This document shows, piece after piece, positions 1 through 9,089 of a stretch of 64,000 nt of DNA. The DNA is taken from positions 62,001 through 126,000 of the forward strand of contig NZ_RCHJ01000017.1 of NCBI RefSeq assembly GCF_004011805.1, written 5' to 3'. How positions within the stretch are numbered: the first letter of the stretch is position 1; every line of letters begins with the position of its first letter. The DNA comes from Piscinibacter defluvii (GTDB lineage: Bacteria; Pseudomonadota; Gammaproteobacteria; Burkholderiales; Burkholderiaceae_C). The notes under the pieces are model-generated. The model saw only the letters and a list, made by a program, of their open reading frames with translations. It had not been told where the DNA came from and did no database searches. The translations under genes and the position numbers were made by a program.

Positions 1-318
1 GCAGCGGCGCGGGTCCGTGTGTTCGCCCACCTCGAGCAGGTCGTCGGTGTCGCGGCCGTAGCCGCGCGACACGACGCCGGGCCTCCAGCCCTGCTGCTGC
101 AGCAGCGCGAGCAGCGCCAGCACCGTGGGTGTCTTGCCGGCGCCGCCGACGATCAGGTTGCCGACCACGATCACCGGCACGTCGAGCGTGGCGGCGGCGT
201 GCCGGCGCCGTGCCAGCGCCTGCAGCAGCCGGTACAGCAGGCTCAGCGGCCACAGCAGGCAGGCCAGCGCGCCGCGCGACAGCCACGCCTGCTGCAGGCG
301 GCGTGCCGCGCCGTCCAC
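1..318 (-). CDS. lpxK: Tetraacyldisaccharide 4'-kinase, N-terminal part (runs off the window)
   Basis: LpxK phosphorylates the 4' position of the lipid A disaccharide precursor at the inner membrane. Seen: about 106 N-terminal codons, with a hydrophobic N-terminal helix (roughly residues 18-35) and the P-loop segment [13 protein letters not shown] at about residues 53-65, close to the family signature GN(L/I)xVGGtGKTP. I chose a GTG start at 318 because it follows the exbD stop by only 5 bp, which suggests translational coupling. The order exbB-exbD-lpxK is common in Burkholderiales. The C-terminal two thirds lie outside the window. Confidence 0.9.
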   Translation of the reverse strand, partial: MDGAARRLQQAWLSRGALACLLWPLSLLYRLLQALARRRHAAATLDVPVIVVGNLIVGGAGKTPTVLALLALLQQQGWRPGVVSRGYGRDTDDLLEVGEHTDPRRC

Positions 319-323
319 GGCGC

Positions 324-752
324 TCAGCGGCCTTCGCCGCCGGACTGGGTCGCGAAGGTCAGGCGGGCCAGGCCGGCCCGGCGCGCCGCATCCATGACAT
401 TGACCACGCTCTGGTGCGCCGCGGTGGCATCGGCCGAGACGATCACCACCAGGTCGGTCGATCCGGCGGCCACCGCGGAGAGCTCGGCGGCCAGCAGTTC
501 GACGCTGCGTCCGTCCACCGGCTTGCGGTTGACCACGTAGCGCCCGTCCGCGCTGACCGCCACGATGATCTCGCGCGGGCGCTCGCGCAGCTTCTCGGCC
601 TCGGCCACCGGCAGCGTCACCTGCAGTTCGGTGAACTTCGAGTAGGTGGTCGAGAGCATCAGGAAGATCAGGATCACCAGCAGCACGTCGATGAAGGGGA
701 TCAGGTTGATCTCCGGTTCCTCGGGGCGCGGCTTGCGGAAGTTCAGCGACAT
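324..752 (-). CDS. exbD: Biopolymer transport protein ExbD/TolR family
   Basis: This is the small subunit of a proton-driven ExbB-ExbD/TolQ-TolR motor, which passes proton motive force to TonB- or Tol-type partners. 142 aa. Seen: an N-terminal cytoplasmic stretch rich in acidic residues and prolines, then a single membrane helix beginning [18 protein letters not shown]. The conserved helix aspartate (PFID, about residue 22) is the proton-carrying residue in the family. A periplasmic domain follows. It lies between exbB and lpxK on the same strand. No tonB or tolA is visible here, so the partner cannot be named. Confidence 0.93.
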   Translation of the reverse strand: MSLNFRKPRPEEPEINLIPFIDVLLVILIFLMLSTTYSKFTELQVTLPVAEAEKLRERPREIIVAVSADGRYVVNRKPVDGRSVELLAAELSAVAAGSTDLVVIVSADATAAHQSVVNVMDAARRAGLARLTFATQSGGEGR

Positions 753-789
753 GTCAGTGGCGCCCGCGGCCGCCCGAAGCCACTGACGC

Positions 790-828
790 GCCCCCGCGGG
801 GGGGCAGCGAACGAAGCGAGCGTGGGGG
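790..828. repeat. GC-rich REP-like repeat between exbB and exbD
   Basis: The 85 bp between exbB and exbD contains a CCCCCGCGGGGGGG palindrome followed by CAGCGAACGAAGCGAGCGTG and a run of G. I know similar short elements ending in a G run as dispersed intergenic repeats in Comamonadaceae-type genomes. It splits an otherwise tightly packed operon and could form a hairpin in the exbB-exbD message. The identification as a dispersed repeat is by recognition; only one copy is visible here. Confidence 0.5.
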
Positions 829-837
829 TTTCATCGT

Positions 838-1473
838 TCAGGCGCCGCTGCGCGGGGTGACGAAGCGCATCAGGTGCGGCACCAGGCGGTTCGCGGCCTG
901 TTCCAGGTCCAGCGTGTACTGGTCCACCAGGCCGCGGAAGTAGCGGTAGAAGATCAGCGCCGGGATCGCCACGATCAGGCCGAAGGCGGTGTTGTACAGC
1001 GCGATCGAGATGCCGTGCGCCAGCATCGCCGGGTTGCTGCCGGTGGTGGGCGACTGCGAGGCGAAGATCTCGATCATGCCGATCACCGTGCCCAGCAGCC
1101 CCAGGTAGGGCGAGGCGGAGGCGATGGTGCCCAGCGTGTTCAGGTAACGCTCGAGCTTGTGCACCGCCGCGCGGCCGGCCGACTCGAAGGCGCCGCGCAG
1201 GCTGTCCTCGGTGATGCGCGGGTCGGCGATCACCGCACGCAGCCCGCTGGCCAGCACGCGCCCGAGGATGGAGTTGTCGGCCAGCTTGTTCACCACGTCG
1301 GCCGAGGGCAGGCTGGCGCGGGTCACGGACATCACCTCGTCGAGCAGCCGCGGCGGCATCACGCGCGCCGACCGGAGGCTGGAGAAGCGCTCGATGACGA
1401 GCGCCAGGGCGATGATGGAGCAGATGATCAGCGGCCAGATCGGCCAGCCGGCGGCTTGTATGATCGACAGCAA
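838..1473 (-). CDS. exbB: MotA/TolQ/ExbB proton channel family protein
   Basis: This is the large channel subunit partnering the downstream ExbD. About 211 aa. Seen: an N-terminal membrane helix (WPIWPLIICSIIALALVIE), a long cytoplasmic loop, and two C-terminal helices containing the family motifs LGLLGTVIGM and ALYNTAFGLIVAIPALI. The open frame extends far upstream but the extra residues are low-complexity and unrelated. A TTG at 1473 with a purine-rich stretch (GAAAGGG) just before it gives the usual ExbB length and N-terminus. Confidence 0.9.
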   Translation of the reverse strand: MLSIIQAAGWPIWPLIICSIIALALVIERFSSLRSARVMPPRLLDEVMSVTRASLPSADVVNKLADNSILGRVLASGLRAVIADPRITEDSLRGAFESAGRAAVHKLERYLNTLGTIASASPYLGLLGTVIGMIEIFASQSPTTGSNPAMLAHGISIALYNTAFGLIVAIPALIFYRYFRGLVDQYTLDLEQAANRLVPHLMRFVTPRSGA

Positions 1474-1828
1474 GCGAGCCCTTTCGGCGACGAGCGGTGC
1501 GCGGGACGCGCGATTATGGACCAAGGGTTCGACCGCTCCAGCAGGCTCGGCGCCAGCGTCTTTGCCCCGTGCGCGGGCGGCCGTGCCGGATCCGGATCGA
1601 CAATTCACCGCTTGTGTGGATAACTTTGTGGGCAACCCTGTGTCTCGCACCGCCTGATCGTGTCCTGGCGCCGTGCCGGCTGGATTGCTGAAATTTTGGG
1701 CAGCAAATAATCCATGCAGATCAATGACTTGCACGAAAGTGACAGTACGATGACCATGCCCTTGGCCCGCCAGGCCTTGTGGCGCGTGCTTGTGGAGTTC
1801 TCGATCCGCGCCGTTGCTGGCCCGGCGC
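1474..1828. other. Divergent intergenic region exbB / xseA with a DnaA-box match
   Basis: 355 bp between two divergent genes. It holds one perfect match to the DnaA box consensus (TGTGGATAA at 1615-1623, reverse of TTATCCACA), followed by a related TGTGG motif. A single box is not an origin. I see no RNA gene. Promoters for both flanking genes must lie here, but no strong -35/-10 pair stands out. Confidence 0.5.
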
Positions 1829-3127
1829 ATGGTTGATCCCGCGGAAGCCCGTTCCGGCGCGCTCGTCTGGAGCGTCGCCGGGCTCGTGCAGGCCATCGCC
1901 GACACGCTGGGCGCACGCTTCGCCGCCTGCGGCGTGCGCGGCGAGATCGCCAGCTTCTCGCGCGCGGCCAGCGGCCATTGCTACTTCAGCCTGAAGGACG
2001 CCGACGGCGCCGCCGCGCTGATCCGCTGCGCGATGTTCCGCCGCGCCGCCGGGCTGCTCGACTTCGTGCCGGGCGAAGGCCAGCTGGTCGAACTGCGCGG
2101 GCGTCTCGCCGTGTACGAGCCGCGCGGCGAACTGCAGTTTGTCGTCGAATCCATGCAGCGGGCCGGTGCCGGTGCGCTGTACGAGCAGTTCCTGCGTCTG
2201 CAGGCGCGCCTGGCGGCCGAAGGCCTGTTCGACCCGGTGCGCAAGCGGCCGATCGCGGCGTTCCCGCACCGCCTCGGCGTCGTCACCTCGCTCGCCGCCG
2301 CGGCCTTGCGCGACGTGCTCACCACCCTGGCCCGGCGCAGCCCGCAGGTCGAGGTGATCGTCTACCCGAGCCCGGTGCAGGGCGCCGACGCGCCGGCCGC
2401 GCTGGTGCAGGCGCTGGAGACCGCAGGCCGGCGCGCCGAGGTCGACACGCTGATCCTGTGCCGCGGCGGTGGCTCGCTGGAAGACCTGTGGGCCTTCAAC
2501 GACGAGCGCGTGGTACGCGCGGTGGCGGCCTCGCCGATCCCGCTGGTGTGCGGCGTCGGCCACGAGACCGACGTGACGCTGGCGGACCTCGCCGCCGACC
2601 TGCGCGCCCCCACGCCCACCGCGGCGGCCGAGCTGGCGGCGCCCGAGGCCGCCGCCTGCCGCGAGCAACTCGGCATGCTGGCGCGCCGCGCGCAGCGCCG
2701 CGTGCGCAGCCAGCTCGACCTGCAGGCACAGCGGCTCGACACGCTGGCGCTGCGTCTGGCGCGCCCGGCCGAGGGACTGCGCCGCCGCGAGGCCGAACTG
2801 GTGCTGCTGGGCACACGCCTGGCCCGCGCGGCGCGGCGTGTGCTGGAACGCTCCGACGACCGCCTCCAGCAGCTCGGCGCACGCCTGGCGCGGGCCGGCG
2901 GCGTGTTGCGCCGGACCGAGGCGCAGCGCCTGGCCGCGCTGGACGACCGGCTGCGAGCGCTCGACCCGCAGCATGTGCTGGAGCGCGGCTACGCCTGGCT
3001 GGCCGACGCGCAGGGTCGCGTGGTCGGCTCGGTTGCACGCCTGGCACCGGGTGACGCGCTGGAGGCCACGCTCGCCGACGGCCACGCGACGCTGCAGGTC
3101 GAGGCCATCCGGCGCGGACGGGAGTGA
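1829..3127 (+). CDS. xseA: Exodeoxyribonuclease VII large subunit
   Basis: This is the catalytic large subunit of exonuclease VII, which degrades single-stranded DNA in both directions. 432 aa from the ATG at 1829; the frame stays open back to a TTG at 1790, but the ATG gives the normal family length and start ([14 protein letters not shown]). Seen: an N-terminal OB-fold with [20 protein letters not shown]; the central catalytic block with [32 protein letters not shown] and [20 protein letters not shown]; and a long Arg/Ala/Leu-rich coiled-coil C-terminus. It is followed by sodB. Confidence 0.96.
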   Translation: MVDPAEARSGALVWSVAGLVQAIADTLGARFAACGVRGEIASFSRAASGHCYFSLKDADGAAALIRCAMFRRAAGLLDFVPGEGQLVELRGRLAVYEPRGELQFVVESMQRAGAGALYEQFLRLQARLAAEGLFDPVRKRPIAAFPHRLGVVTSLAAAALRDVLTTLARRSPQVEVIVYPSPVQGADAPAALVQALETAGRRAEVDTLILCRGGGSLEDLWAFNDERVVRAVAASPIPLVCGVGHETDVTLADLAADLRAPTPTAAAELAAPEAAACREQLGMLARRAQRRVRSQLDLQAQRLDTLALRLARPAEGLRRREAELVLLGTRLARAARRVLERSDDRLQQLGARLARAGGVLRRTEAQRLAALDDRLRALDPQHVLERGYAWLADAQGRVVGSVARLAPGDALEATLADGHATLQVEAIRRGRE

Positions 3128-3153
3128 GGCCGGCAGGGCGATGCGCCCCTGCC

Positions 3154-3159
3154 TACAAT
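3154..3159 (+). promoter_or_regulatory. Probable -10 element of sodB
   Basis: TACAAT lies 44 bp before the sodB start, inside a CTACAATGG context often seen upstream of Burkholderiales genes. No convincing -35 hexamer is visible at 16-18 bp upstream, so this is a candidate only. Confidence 0.4.
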
Positions 3160-3203
3160 GGTCCGGTCCGTCCCCCGAACAATCCCACACCAAGAGGATC
3201 CGC

Positions 3204-3785
3204 ATGGAACACGTTCTTCCCCCGCTGCCCTACGCCATCGATGCGCTCGCTCCGCACCTGAGCAAGGAGACGCTGGAGTTTCACCACGGCAAGCACCACA
3301 ACGCCTACGTGGTGAACCTGAACAACCTGCAGAAGGGCACCGAGTTCGAGAGCCTGTCGCTCGAGGAGATCGTCAAGAAGTCCTCCGGCGGCATCTACAA
3401 CAACGCCGCGCAGATCTGGAACCACACCTTCTTCTGGAGCTGCATGAAGCCCGCCGGCGGCGGCGAGCCCAAGGGCGCGCTGGCTGCGGCGATCAATGCC
3501 AAGTGGGGCAGCTACGCCGCCTTCAAGGAGGCGTTCACGAAGAGCGCGGTGGGCAACTTCGGCTCGGGCTGGACCTGGCTGGTGAAGAAGGCCGACGGCA
3601 GCGTCGACATCGTCAACATGGGTGCCGCCGGCACGCCGCTGACCACCGGCGACAAGCCGCTGCTGACCATCGACGTGTGGGAGCATGCCTACTACATCGA
3701 CTACCGCAACCTGCGCCCGAAGTTCGTCGAGACCTTCCTGAACGCGCTGGTCAACTGGGAGTTCGCCGAGAAGAACTTCGGCTGA
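3204..3785 (+). CDS. sodB: Superoxide dismutase [Fe]
   Basis: Converts superoxide to hydrogen peroxide and oxygen in the cytoplasm. 193 aa, full family length. The metal ligands are all present: H27 (in FHHGKHH), H74 (IWNHTFFW), D157 and H161 (DVWEHAYY). Gln at position 70 ([11 protein letters not shown]) together with the sequence style marks the iron rather than the manganese type. It has its own candidate promoter and a clear terminator, so it is probably monocistronic. Confidence 0.97.
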   Translation: MEHVLPPLPYAIDALAPHLSKETLEFHHGKHHNAYVVNLNNLQKGTEFESLSLEEIVKKSSGGIYNNAAQIWNHTFFWSCMKPAGGGEPKGALAAAINAKWGSYAAFKEAFTKSAVGNFGSGWTWLVKKADGSVDIVNMGAAGTPLTTGDKPLLTIDVWEHAYYIDYRNLRPKFVETFLNALVNWEFAEKNFG

Positions 3786-3803
3786 ACCCGGCTCCCGTCG
3801 CTG

Positions 3804-3830
3804 CAGGCCGGCCTCGCGCCGGCCTGTTTT
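3804..3830 (+). terminator. Rho-independent terminator after sodB
   Basis: A perfect 9-bp inverted repeat (CAGGCCGGC / GCCGGCCTG) with a 5-nt loop is followed by TTTT. It ends the plus-strand sodB transcript and lies next to the stop codon of the convergent DUF192 gene. Confidence 0.85.
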
Positions 3831-3833
3831 CGT

Positions 3834-4286
3834 TCAGGGCCGGAACGGCGCGCCGCTGATCTTCGTGCCGGGCTTGATGCCGCGCTTGTCGAACCAGCCC
3901 TGGTTCATCTCGAGCGCGAAGCGCACCGGCTTCTTCGAGCAGTGCGACTCGAGCGACTGCGCCTTCATCTCCTCGATGTTGACGATCGTGCCGTCGTCGG
4001 CGAGGAAGGCGATGGACAGCGGCAGCAGCGTGTTCTTCATCCAGAAGCACTGCTGGGCCGGCGCCTCGAAGGCGAACAGCATGCCGCCGTTGGGCGGCAG
4101 GCTCGGGCGGTTCATGAGGCCGATCTGGCGCTGCAGGGGCGTCTGCGCCACTTCCGCCTCGATCAGGTGAAATCCGGCGGTCAGGCGGATCGCCGGCAGC
4201 TGCTGCGGCCCTTCCTGCGCGGCGCCGGGCCGCGGGGCCAGACCGGCCACCAGGGCGGCGGCGATGGCGTACTTGATGATTGTCAT
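3834..4286 (-). CDS. DUF192 family secreted protein
   Basis: 150 aa. An N-terminal signal peptide (MTIIKYAIAAALVAG...PGAAQ) is followed by a DUF192 domain with the typical motifs RQIGLMNRPSLPPNGGMLF, FWMKNTLLPLSIAFL and NIEEMKAQS. The family is widespread, small and periplasmic or secreted, without an agreed function. The start is the ATG at 4286; upstream codons in the frame do not look like a protein. It is divergent from ccoI and convergent with sodB. Confidence 0.9.
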   Translation of the reverse strand: MTIIKYAIAAALVAGLAPRPGAAQEGPQQLPAIRLTAGFHLIEAEVAQTPLQRQIGLMNRPSLPPNGGMLFAFEAPAQQCFWMKNTLLPLSIAFLADDGTIVNIEEMKAQSLESHCSKKPVRFALEMNQGWFDKRGIKPGTKISGAPFRP

Positions 4287-4320
4287 TTTCAGGCTCGGGC
4301 TGAGCGCGTAGATTACCCGG

Positions 4321-6570
4321 GTGTCTTTCGCCACGCTCCCCAACGCGCCACTGCAGGTTCTCGACGACCCGCTCGAGCAGGCCCGCTTCACCACCTGGCA
4401 CGACACCCCGGGCGGCGAGCGCGAAGCCACCTCGCGTTTTCGCGTCTCCGGCCTGCACTGCGGGGCCTGCGCCGGCCTGATCGAGGCGGCGCTGAGGCAG
4501 GTCGACGGCGTGCTCGACGCCCGGGTGCAGTCCGCCGCCGAACTCGCCGAGGTGCGCTGGGACCCGCGCCGCACCCGGCCGTCGGCGCTGGTGGCGGCCG
4601 TGCAGGCCGCCGGCTACGGCGCCTTGCCCGATGCGGCGGCCGGCGCGCGCGAACTGCGCCGCAGCGAGCAGCGGCGGGCCTTGTGGCGCCTGGCCGTGGC
4701 CGGCCTGTGCATGATGCAGGTGATGATGTATGCCACGCCGGCCTACGTGGCCGCGCCGGGCGACATCTCCGCCGACGCGCTGCGCCTGCTGCAATGGGCC
4801 AGCTGGCTGCTCAGCCTGCCGGTGCTGCTGTTCTCGTCGGGGCCGTTCTTCGCCGGTGCCTGGCGCGCGCTGCGCCAGCGCCGGCTCGGCATGGACGTGC
4901 CGGTGGCGCTGGGCATCGCGGTCACCTTCGTGGCCAGCAGCGGGGCCACCTTCGACCCGGGCGGTCCGTTCGGCCACGAGGTCTACTTCGACTCGCTGAC
5001 CATGTTCGTGTTCTTCCTGCTGGCCGGGCGCTGGCTGGAGGTGCGCGCGCGGCACCGCGTGGCCGACCTGCTGGAGCAGGGCGCCGCGGCACTGCCGGAC
5101 ATGGCGCAGCGGCTGCGCCCGGACGGCAGCGTCGAGTCCGTCTCCCTCGGTCGCCTGCAGCCGGGCGACCGGGTGCGGGTGCTGGCCGGCCAGGTGCTGC
5201 CGGCCGACGGTGAACTGCTCGAGGGCCGCGCGCTGGTCGACGAGGCGCTGCTGACCGGCGAATCGACCCCGCTGCCCAAGCGGCCGGGCGACGAACTGGT
5301 GGCCGGCAGCACCAACCTGCAGGGCCCGCTGCTGATGCGTGTGCTGCGTGTCGGCGAGGACACGCGGCAGGCCGACATCGTGCGCCTGATGCGCAGCGCG
5401 CTGACGCAGCGTCCGCGCATCGTGCAGCAGGCCGAGCGCATCGCCGGGCCGTTCCTCTGGGGCGTGCTGCTGCTCGCTGCGCTGGCGGCGGCGGGCTGGT
5501 CGCTGGTCGAGCCGGACCGTGCGGTCTGGGTCGCGGTGTCGGTGCTGATCGTCACCTGTCCTTGTGCGCTCTCGCTCGCGGCGCCCTCTGCGCTGCTGGC
5601 CGCCGCCGGCGGGCTGGCGCGGCGCGGCCTGCTGCTGCAGCGCCTGGAGGCGCTCGAAGCGCTGGCCGGCATCGACACGGTGATGCTGGACAAGACCGGC
5701 ACGCTGACCGAGGACCGGCTCGAGATCGCCGCGGAGCGCCTGCTCGACGGCGACGCGGAACCGGCCGACACGACGCGCCTGGCCGGGTCGCTCGCCAGCC
5801 TGTCGACCCACCCGGCCGCACGCGCACTGGCGGCACATGCCGGTGGCGCGGTCGTGGACTGGCGCGAGGTGGAGGAACTGCCCGGCGCCGGACTGCAGGC
5901 GCGCGATGCGCAGGGGCGCCTGTGGCGGCTCGGACGCCGCGCCTGGGTCGATGCCTCGCAGGCCGAGGCGGGCGGCAGCGCGATCTGGTTCGGATGCAAC
6001 GGGCGCGCGCGGGCGGTGTTCGAGTTGCGCGAGTCGCTGCGCGCCGATGCGGCCGAGACCGTGCAGCGCCTGCAGGCCGAGGGCCTGCAGGTGATGCTGC
6101 TGTCGGGCGACACCCCGGCGCGTGCGCAGGAGCTGGCGCGGCGCCTGGGCATCACCCGCGTCGAAGGCGGCGCGAGCCCGGCCGACAAGCTGGCCGCGCT
6201 GGCGGCAGCGCAGCAGCGCGGCGCGCGCGTGGCGATGGTCGGCGACGGCATCAACGATGCCCCGGTGCTGGCCCGTGCCGACGTGTCCTTCGCCTTCGCG
6301 CATGGCGCCGCGGTGGCGCGGGCCCAGGCCGACCTGATCGTGCTCGGCACGCGCCTCGGCGGCCTGACCGAGGCGCGCGACCAGGCGCGCCGCACGCTGC
6401 GCGTGATCCGGCAGAACCTGGCCTGGGCGGCGCTCTACAACGCGGCCTGCGTGCCGCTCGCCCTGGTCGGCTGGCTGCCGCCCTGGGCCGCGGGGCTGGG
6501 CATGGCGGCGAGTTCGCTGGCGGTGGTGGGCAATGCGCTGCGCCTGTCGCGCGTGAGGACCCAGGGCTGA
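4321..6570 (+). CDS. ccoI: Copper-translocating P-type ATPase of the cbb3 oxidase assembly type
   Basis: CcoI/FixI exports copper across the inner membrane for assembly of the cbb3 oxidase CuB centre. 749 aa from a GTG start. Seen: one N-terminal heavy-metal domain with CGAC at residues 47-50; a membrane CPC motif (C413-P-C415); the phosphorylated aspartate D457 in DKTGT; and the hinge GDGINDAP at about 641. The assignment to CcoI rather than general CopA rests on ccoS and ccoNOQP lying directly downstream on the same strand. Confidence 0.95.
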   Translation: MSFATLPNAPLQVLDDPLEQARFTTWHDTPGGEREATSRFRVSGLHCGACAGLIEAALRQVDGVLDARVQSAAELAEVRWDPRRTRPSALVAAVQAAGYGALPDAAAGARELRRSEQRRALWRLAVAGLCMMQVMMYATPAYVAAPGDISADALRLLQWASWLLSLPVLLFSSGPFFAGAWRALRQRRLGMDVPVALGIAVTFVASSGATFDPGGPFGHEVYFDSLTMFVFFLLAGRWLEVRARHRVADLLEQGAAALPDMAQRLRPDGSVESVSLGRLQPGDRVRVLAGQVLPADGELLEGRALVDEALLTGESTPLPKRPGDELVAGSTNLQGPLLMRVLRVGEDTRQADIVRLMRSALTQRPRIVQQAERIAGPFLWGVLLLAALAAAGWSLVEPDRAVWVAVSVLIVTCPCALSLAAPSALLAAAGGLARRGLLLQRLEALEALAGIDTVMLDKTGTLTEDRLEIAAERLLDGDAEPADTTRLAGSLASLSTHPAARALAAHAGGAVVDWREVEELPGAGLQARDAQGRLWRLGRRAWVDASQAEAGGSAIWFGCNGRARAVFELRESLRADAAETVQRLQAEGLQVMLLSGDTPARAQELARRLGITRVEGGASPADKLAALAAAQQRGARVAMVGDGINDAPVLARADVSFAFAHGAAVARAQADLIVLGTRLGGLTEARDQARRTLRVIRQNLAWAALYNAACVPLALVGWLPPWAAGLGMAASSLAVVGNALRLSRVRTQG

Positions 6571-6573
6571 GCG

Positions 6574-6765
6574 ATGGACATCCTGTACCTGCTGATCCCG
6601 CTGTCGGTGGTGCTCGTGTTCCTGATCATCGGCGTGTTCGCCTGGGCGGTGAACTCGGGCCAGTTCGATGACCTGGAGCGCGAGGGCGAACGCATCCTCG
6701 AGCCGGAGCGTCCCGGTGAGTTCCCACCTCCGGGAAAGGTTGACGGCGCGCAAGGGGGTCAATGA
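6574..6765 (+). CDS. ccoS: cbb3-type cytochrome oxidase assembly protein CcoS
   Basis: 63 aa, 3 bp after ccoI. Seen: one membrane helix (LYLLIPLSVVLVFLIIGVFAW) followed at once by NSGQFDDLEREGERIL, the standard CcoS signature. CcoS is needed to load cofactors into the cbb3 oxidase. Its stop codon overlaps a perfect 7-bp inverted repeat (GGGGTCA-A-TGACCCC, 6755-6769) upstream of ccoN. Confidence 0.95.
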   Translation: MDILYLLIPLSVVLVFLIIGVFAWAVNSGQFDDLEREGERILEPERPGEFPPPGKVDGAQGGQ

Positions 6766-6813
6766 CCCCATCGCAAACAATGGAAATATTCGTCAAGCAA
6801 GAAGGAGCAACCG

Positions 6814-8262
6814 ATGGCCGATAGACCGTTGACGGGAGGAGCGACTGCGCCTGTCTACGACGACGGCGTGGTGCGCGCGTTCGCACTCGCCGCCGTGTTG
6901 TGGGGGATCGTGGGCATGCTGGTCGGCGTGATCATCGCCGCGCAGCTCGCCTGGCCGGAGCTGAACCTGGGGATCCCGTTCCTCAGCTACGGCCGCCTGC
7001 GGCCGCTGCACACCAACGCGGTGATCTTCGCGTTCGGCGGCTGCGCGCTGTTCGCCAGCAGCTACTACGTGGTGCAGCGCACCTCGCAGACGCGCCTGTT
7101 CGGCGGGCCGCTGGGCTGGTTCACCTTCTGGGGCTGGCAGCTCGTCATCCTGCTGGCGGCGATCTCGCTCCCGCTGGGCTTCACCTCCGGCAAGGAGTAC
7201 GCCGAGCTCGAGTGGCCGATCGACATCCTGATCGCCGTCGTCTGGGTGGCCTATGCCATCGTCTTCTTCGGCACCGTCGGCACGCGCAAGGTGCGCCACA
7301 TCTACGTGGCGAACTGGTTCTTCGGCGCCTTCATCCTGACGGTCGCGCTGCTGCACATCGTCAACAGCGCCGCGATTCCCGTCAGCCTGACGAAGAGCTA
7401 CTCGGCCTATGCCGGGGTGCAGGACGCGATGGTGCAGTGGTGGTACGGCCACAACGCGGTGGGTTTCTTCCTGACCGCGGGCTTCCTGGGGATGATGTAC
7501 TACTTCATCCCCAAGCAGGCCGAGCGTCCCGTCTACAGCTACCGGCTGTCGATCGTGCACTTCTGGGCGCTGATCTTCACCTACATGTGGGCCGGCCCGC
7601 ACCACCTGCACTACACCGCGCTGCCGGACTGGACGCAGAGCGTGGGCATGCTCTTCTCGCTGATCCTGCTCGCGCCCTCCTGGGGCGGCATGATCAACGG
7701 CATCATGACCCTCAGCGGGGCGTGGCACAAGCTGCGTGACGACCCGATCCTGAAGTTCCTGATCGTCTCGCTGTCGTTCTACGGCATGTCGACCTTCGAA
7801 GGGCCGATGATGTCGATCAAGACCGTCAACGCGCTGTCGCACTACACGGACTGGACCGTCGGCCACGTGCACAGCGGTGCGCTCGGCTGGGTGGGCCTGG
7901 TGTCGATGGGCACGCTGTACTATCTGATCCCGCGCATGTTTGGGCGCAAGCAGATGTACAGCGTCAAGGCGATCGAGCTGCACTTCTGGGTCTCGACCAT
8001 CGGCATCGTGCTCTACATCGCCGCGATGTGGATCGCCGGCGTGATGCAGGGCCTGATGTGGCGCGCCATCAACCCGGACGGCACGCTGGTCTACAGCTTC
8101 GTCGAGAGCGTGAAGGCGACCTACCCCTTCTACGTGATCCGCCTGTGCGGCGGCCTGCTGTACCTGGGCGGCATGCTGATCATGGGCTGGAACGTCATCA
8201 AGACGGCCACCTCGGGCAAGTACGAGCCGGTGCCGATCCCCGCCGCGCCTGCGCACGCCTGA
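6814..8262 (+). CDS. ccoN: cbb3-type cytochrome c oxidase subunit I
   Basis: Catalytic haem-copper subunit of the high-affinity terminal oxidase. 482 aa, about twelve membrane helices. Seen: haem- and copper-binding histidine motifs such as [46 protein letters not shown] and [17 protein letters not shown]. An AAGGAGC Shine-Dalgarno sequence precedes the ATG. It is the first gene of ccoNOQP. Confidence 0.97.
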   Translation: MADRPLTGGATAPVYDDGVVRAFALAAVLWGIVGMLVGVIIAAQLAWPELNLGIPFLSYGRLRPLHTNAVIFAFGGCALFASSYYVVQRTSQTRLFGGPLGWFTFWGWQLVILLAAISLPLGFTSGKEYAELEWPIDILIAVVWVAYAIVFFGTVGTRKVRHIYVANWFFGAFILTVALLHIVNSAAIPVSLTKSYSAYAGVQDAMVQWWYGHNAVGFFLTAGFLGMMYYFIPKQAERPVYSYRLSIVHFWALIFTYMWAGPHHLHYTALPDWTQSVGMLFSLILLAPSWGGMINGIMTLSGAWHKLRDDPILKFLIVSLSFYGMSTFEGPMMSIKTVNALSHYTDWTVGHVHSGALGWVGLVSMGTLYYLIPRMFGRKQMYSVKAIELHFWVSTIGIVLYIAAMWIAGVMQGLMWRAINPDGTLVYSFVESVKATYPFYVIRLCGGLLYLGGMLIMGWNVIKTATSGKYEPVPIPAAPAHA

Positions 8263-8281
8263 ACCCACGGAGAAAAGCAAC

Positions 8282-8899
8282 ATGGCACATGCACAAGCCA
8301 GCGGTCACGAGAAGATCGAGACCAACAACTTCCTGATGATCGTGCTGATCCTGCTGGTGGTGGCGGTCGGCGGTCTCGTCGAGATCGTCCCGCTGTACTT
8401 CCAGAAGTCCACGACCCAGCCCGTGGAAGGCCTCAAGCCCTACACCGCGCTGCAGCTCGCCGGGCGCGACGTCTACATCCGCGAGGGCTGCTACAACTGC
8501 CACTCGCAGATGATCCGGCCGTTCCGCGCCGAGACGCTGCGCTACGGGCCGTACTCCACGGCCGGCGAGTTCGTCTACGACCATCCGTTCCAGTGGGGCA
8601 GCAAGCGCACCGGACCGGACCTGCACCGCGTGGGCGGCAAGTACAGCGACGAATGGCACCGCATCCACCTGATCAACCCGCGTGACCTGGTGCCCGAGTC
8701 GAACATGCCGGCCTACCCGTGGCTGGTGACCGGCGCCGTCAACCCAGCCGACCTGGCGCCCAAGATGCGCGCGCTGCGCGCCGTCGGCGTGCCCTACAGC
8801 GACGAGGAGATCGCCAAGGCGGGCGAGGAAGTCAAGGGCAAGACCGAGATGGACGCGGTGATTGCCTACCTGCAGGTGCTCGGCACCGCGCGCAAGTGA
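8282..8899 (+). CDS. ccoO: cbb3-type cytochrome c oxidase subunit II (mono-haem c)
   Basis: Membrane-anchored mono-haem cytochrome c that passes electrons to CcoN. 205 aa. Seen: an N-terminal helix (residues 18-38), haem-binding CYNCH at residues 70-74, and the distal methionine region [10 protein letters not shown]. It follows ccoN by 19 bp and is followed by ccoQ. Confidence 0.97.
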   Translation: MAHAQASGHEKIETNNFLMIVLILLVVAVGGLVEIVPLYFQKSTTQPVEGLKPYTALQLAGRDVYIREGCYNCHSQMIRPFRAETLRYGPYSTAGEFVYDHPFQWGSKRTGPDLHRVGGKYSDEWHRIHLINPRDLVPESNMPAYPWLVTGAVNPADLAPKMRALRAVGVPYSDEEIAKAGEEVKGKTEMDAVIAYLQVLGTARK

Positions 8900-8909
8900 G
8901 GAGGCCGGC

Positions 8910-9089
8910 ATGGACATCAACGACCTGCGCAGCGTCGTGACCGTCGTGTCGCTGCTGACCTTCCTGGGCATCGTGGCCTGGGCCTGGTCGCGCGGCAACC
9001 GTGCACGCTTCGACGAGGCAGCCCAGCTGCCGTTTGCGGACGATCCGGCCGAGCTGTCGGGCCGGGCCCGGCAAGGAGAACAACAGTGA
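8910..9089 (+). CDS. ccoQ: cbb3-type oxidase subunit IV (CcoQ)
   Basis: 59 aa. One N-terminal helix (LRSVVTVVSLLTFLGIVAWAW) is followed by a charged tail (FDEAAQLPFADD), typical of CcoQ, which stabilises the oxidase complex. A GAGG Shine-Dalgarno lies just before the ATG at 8910. The end overlaps the ccoP start by 4 bp, so the two are translationally coupled. Confidence 0.92.
   Translation: MDINDLRSVVTVVSLLTFLGIVAWAWSRGNRARFDEAAQLPFADDPAELSGRARQGEQQ

Noticed and set aside
1615-1623. Replication origin suggested by a DnaA box
   Set aside because: A single box, no AT-rich unwinding region, and no dnaA, parA or rep gene nearby.
6740-6753. TTGAC-GGCG-CGCAA as an FNR box upstream of ccoN
   Set aside because: The second half-site matches only at three of five positions and it lies inside ccoS; too weak to call.
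3751-6780. A 1,009-codon open frame antisense to ccoI and ccoS
   Set aside because: It is the shadow of GC-rich codon bias opposite a well-supported ATPase; it has His/Arg/Gln-rich composition and no domain.
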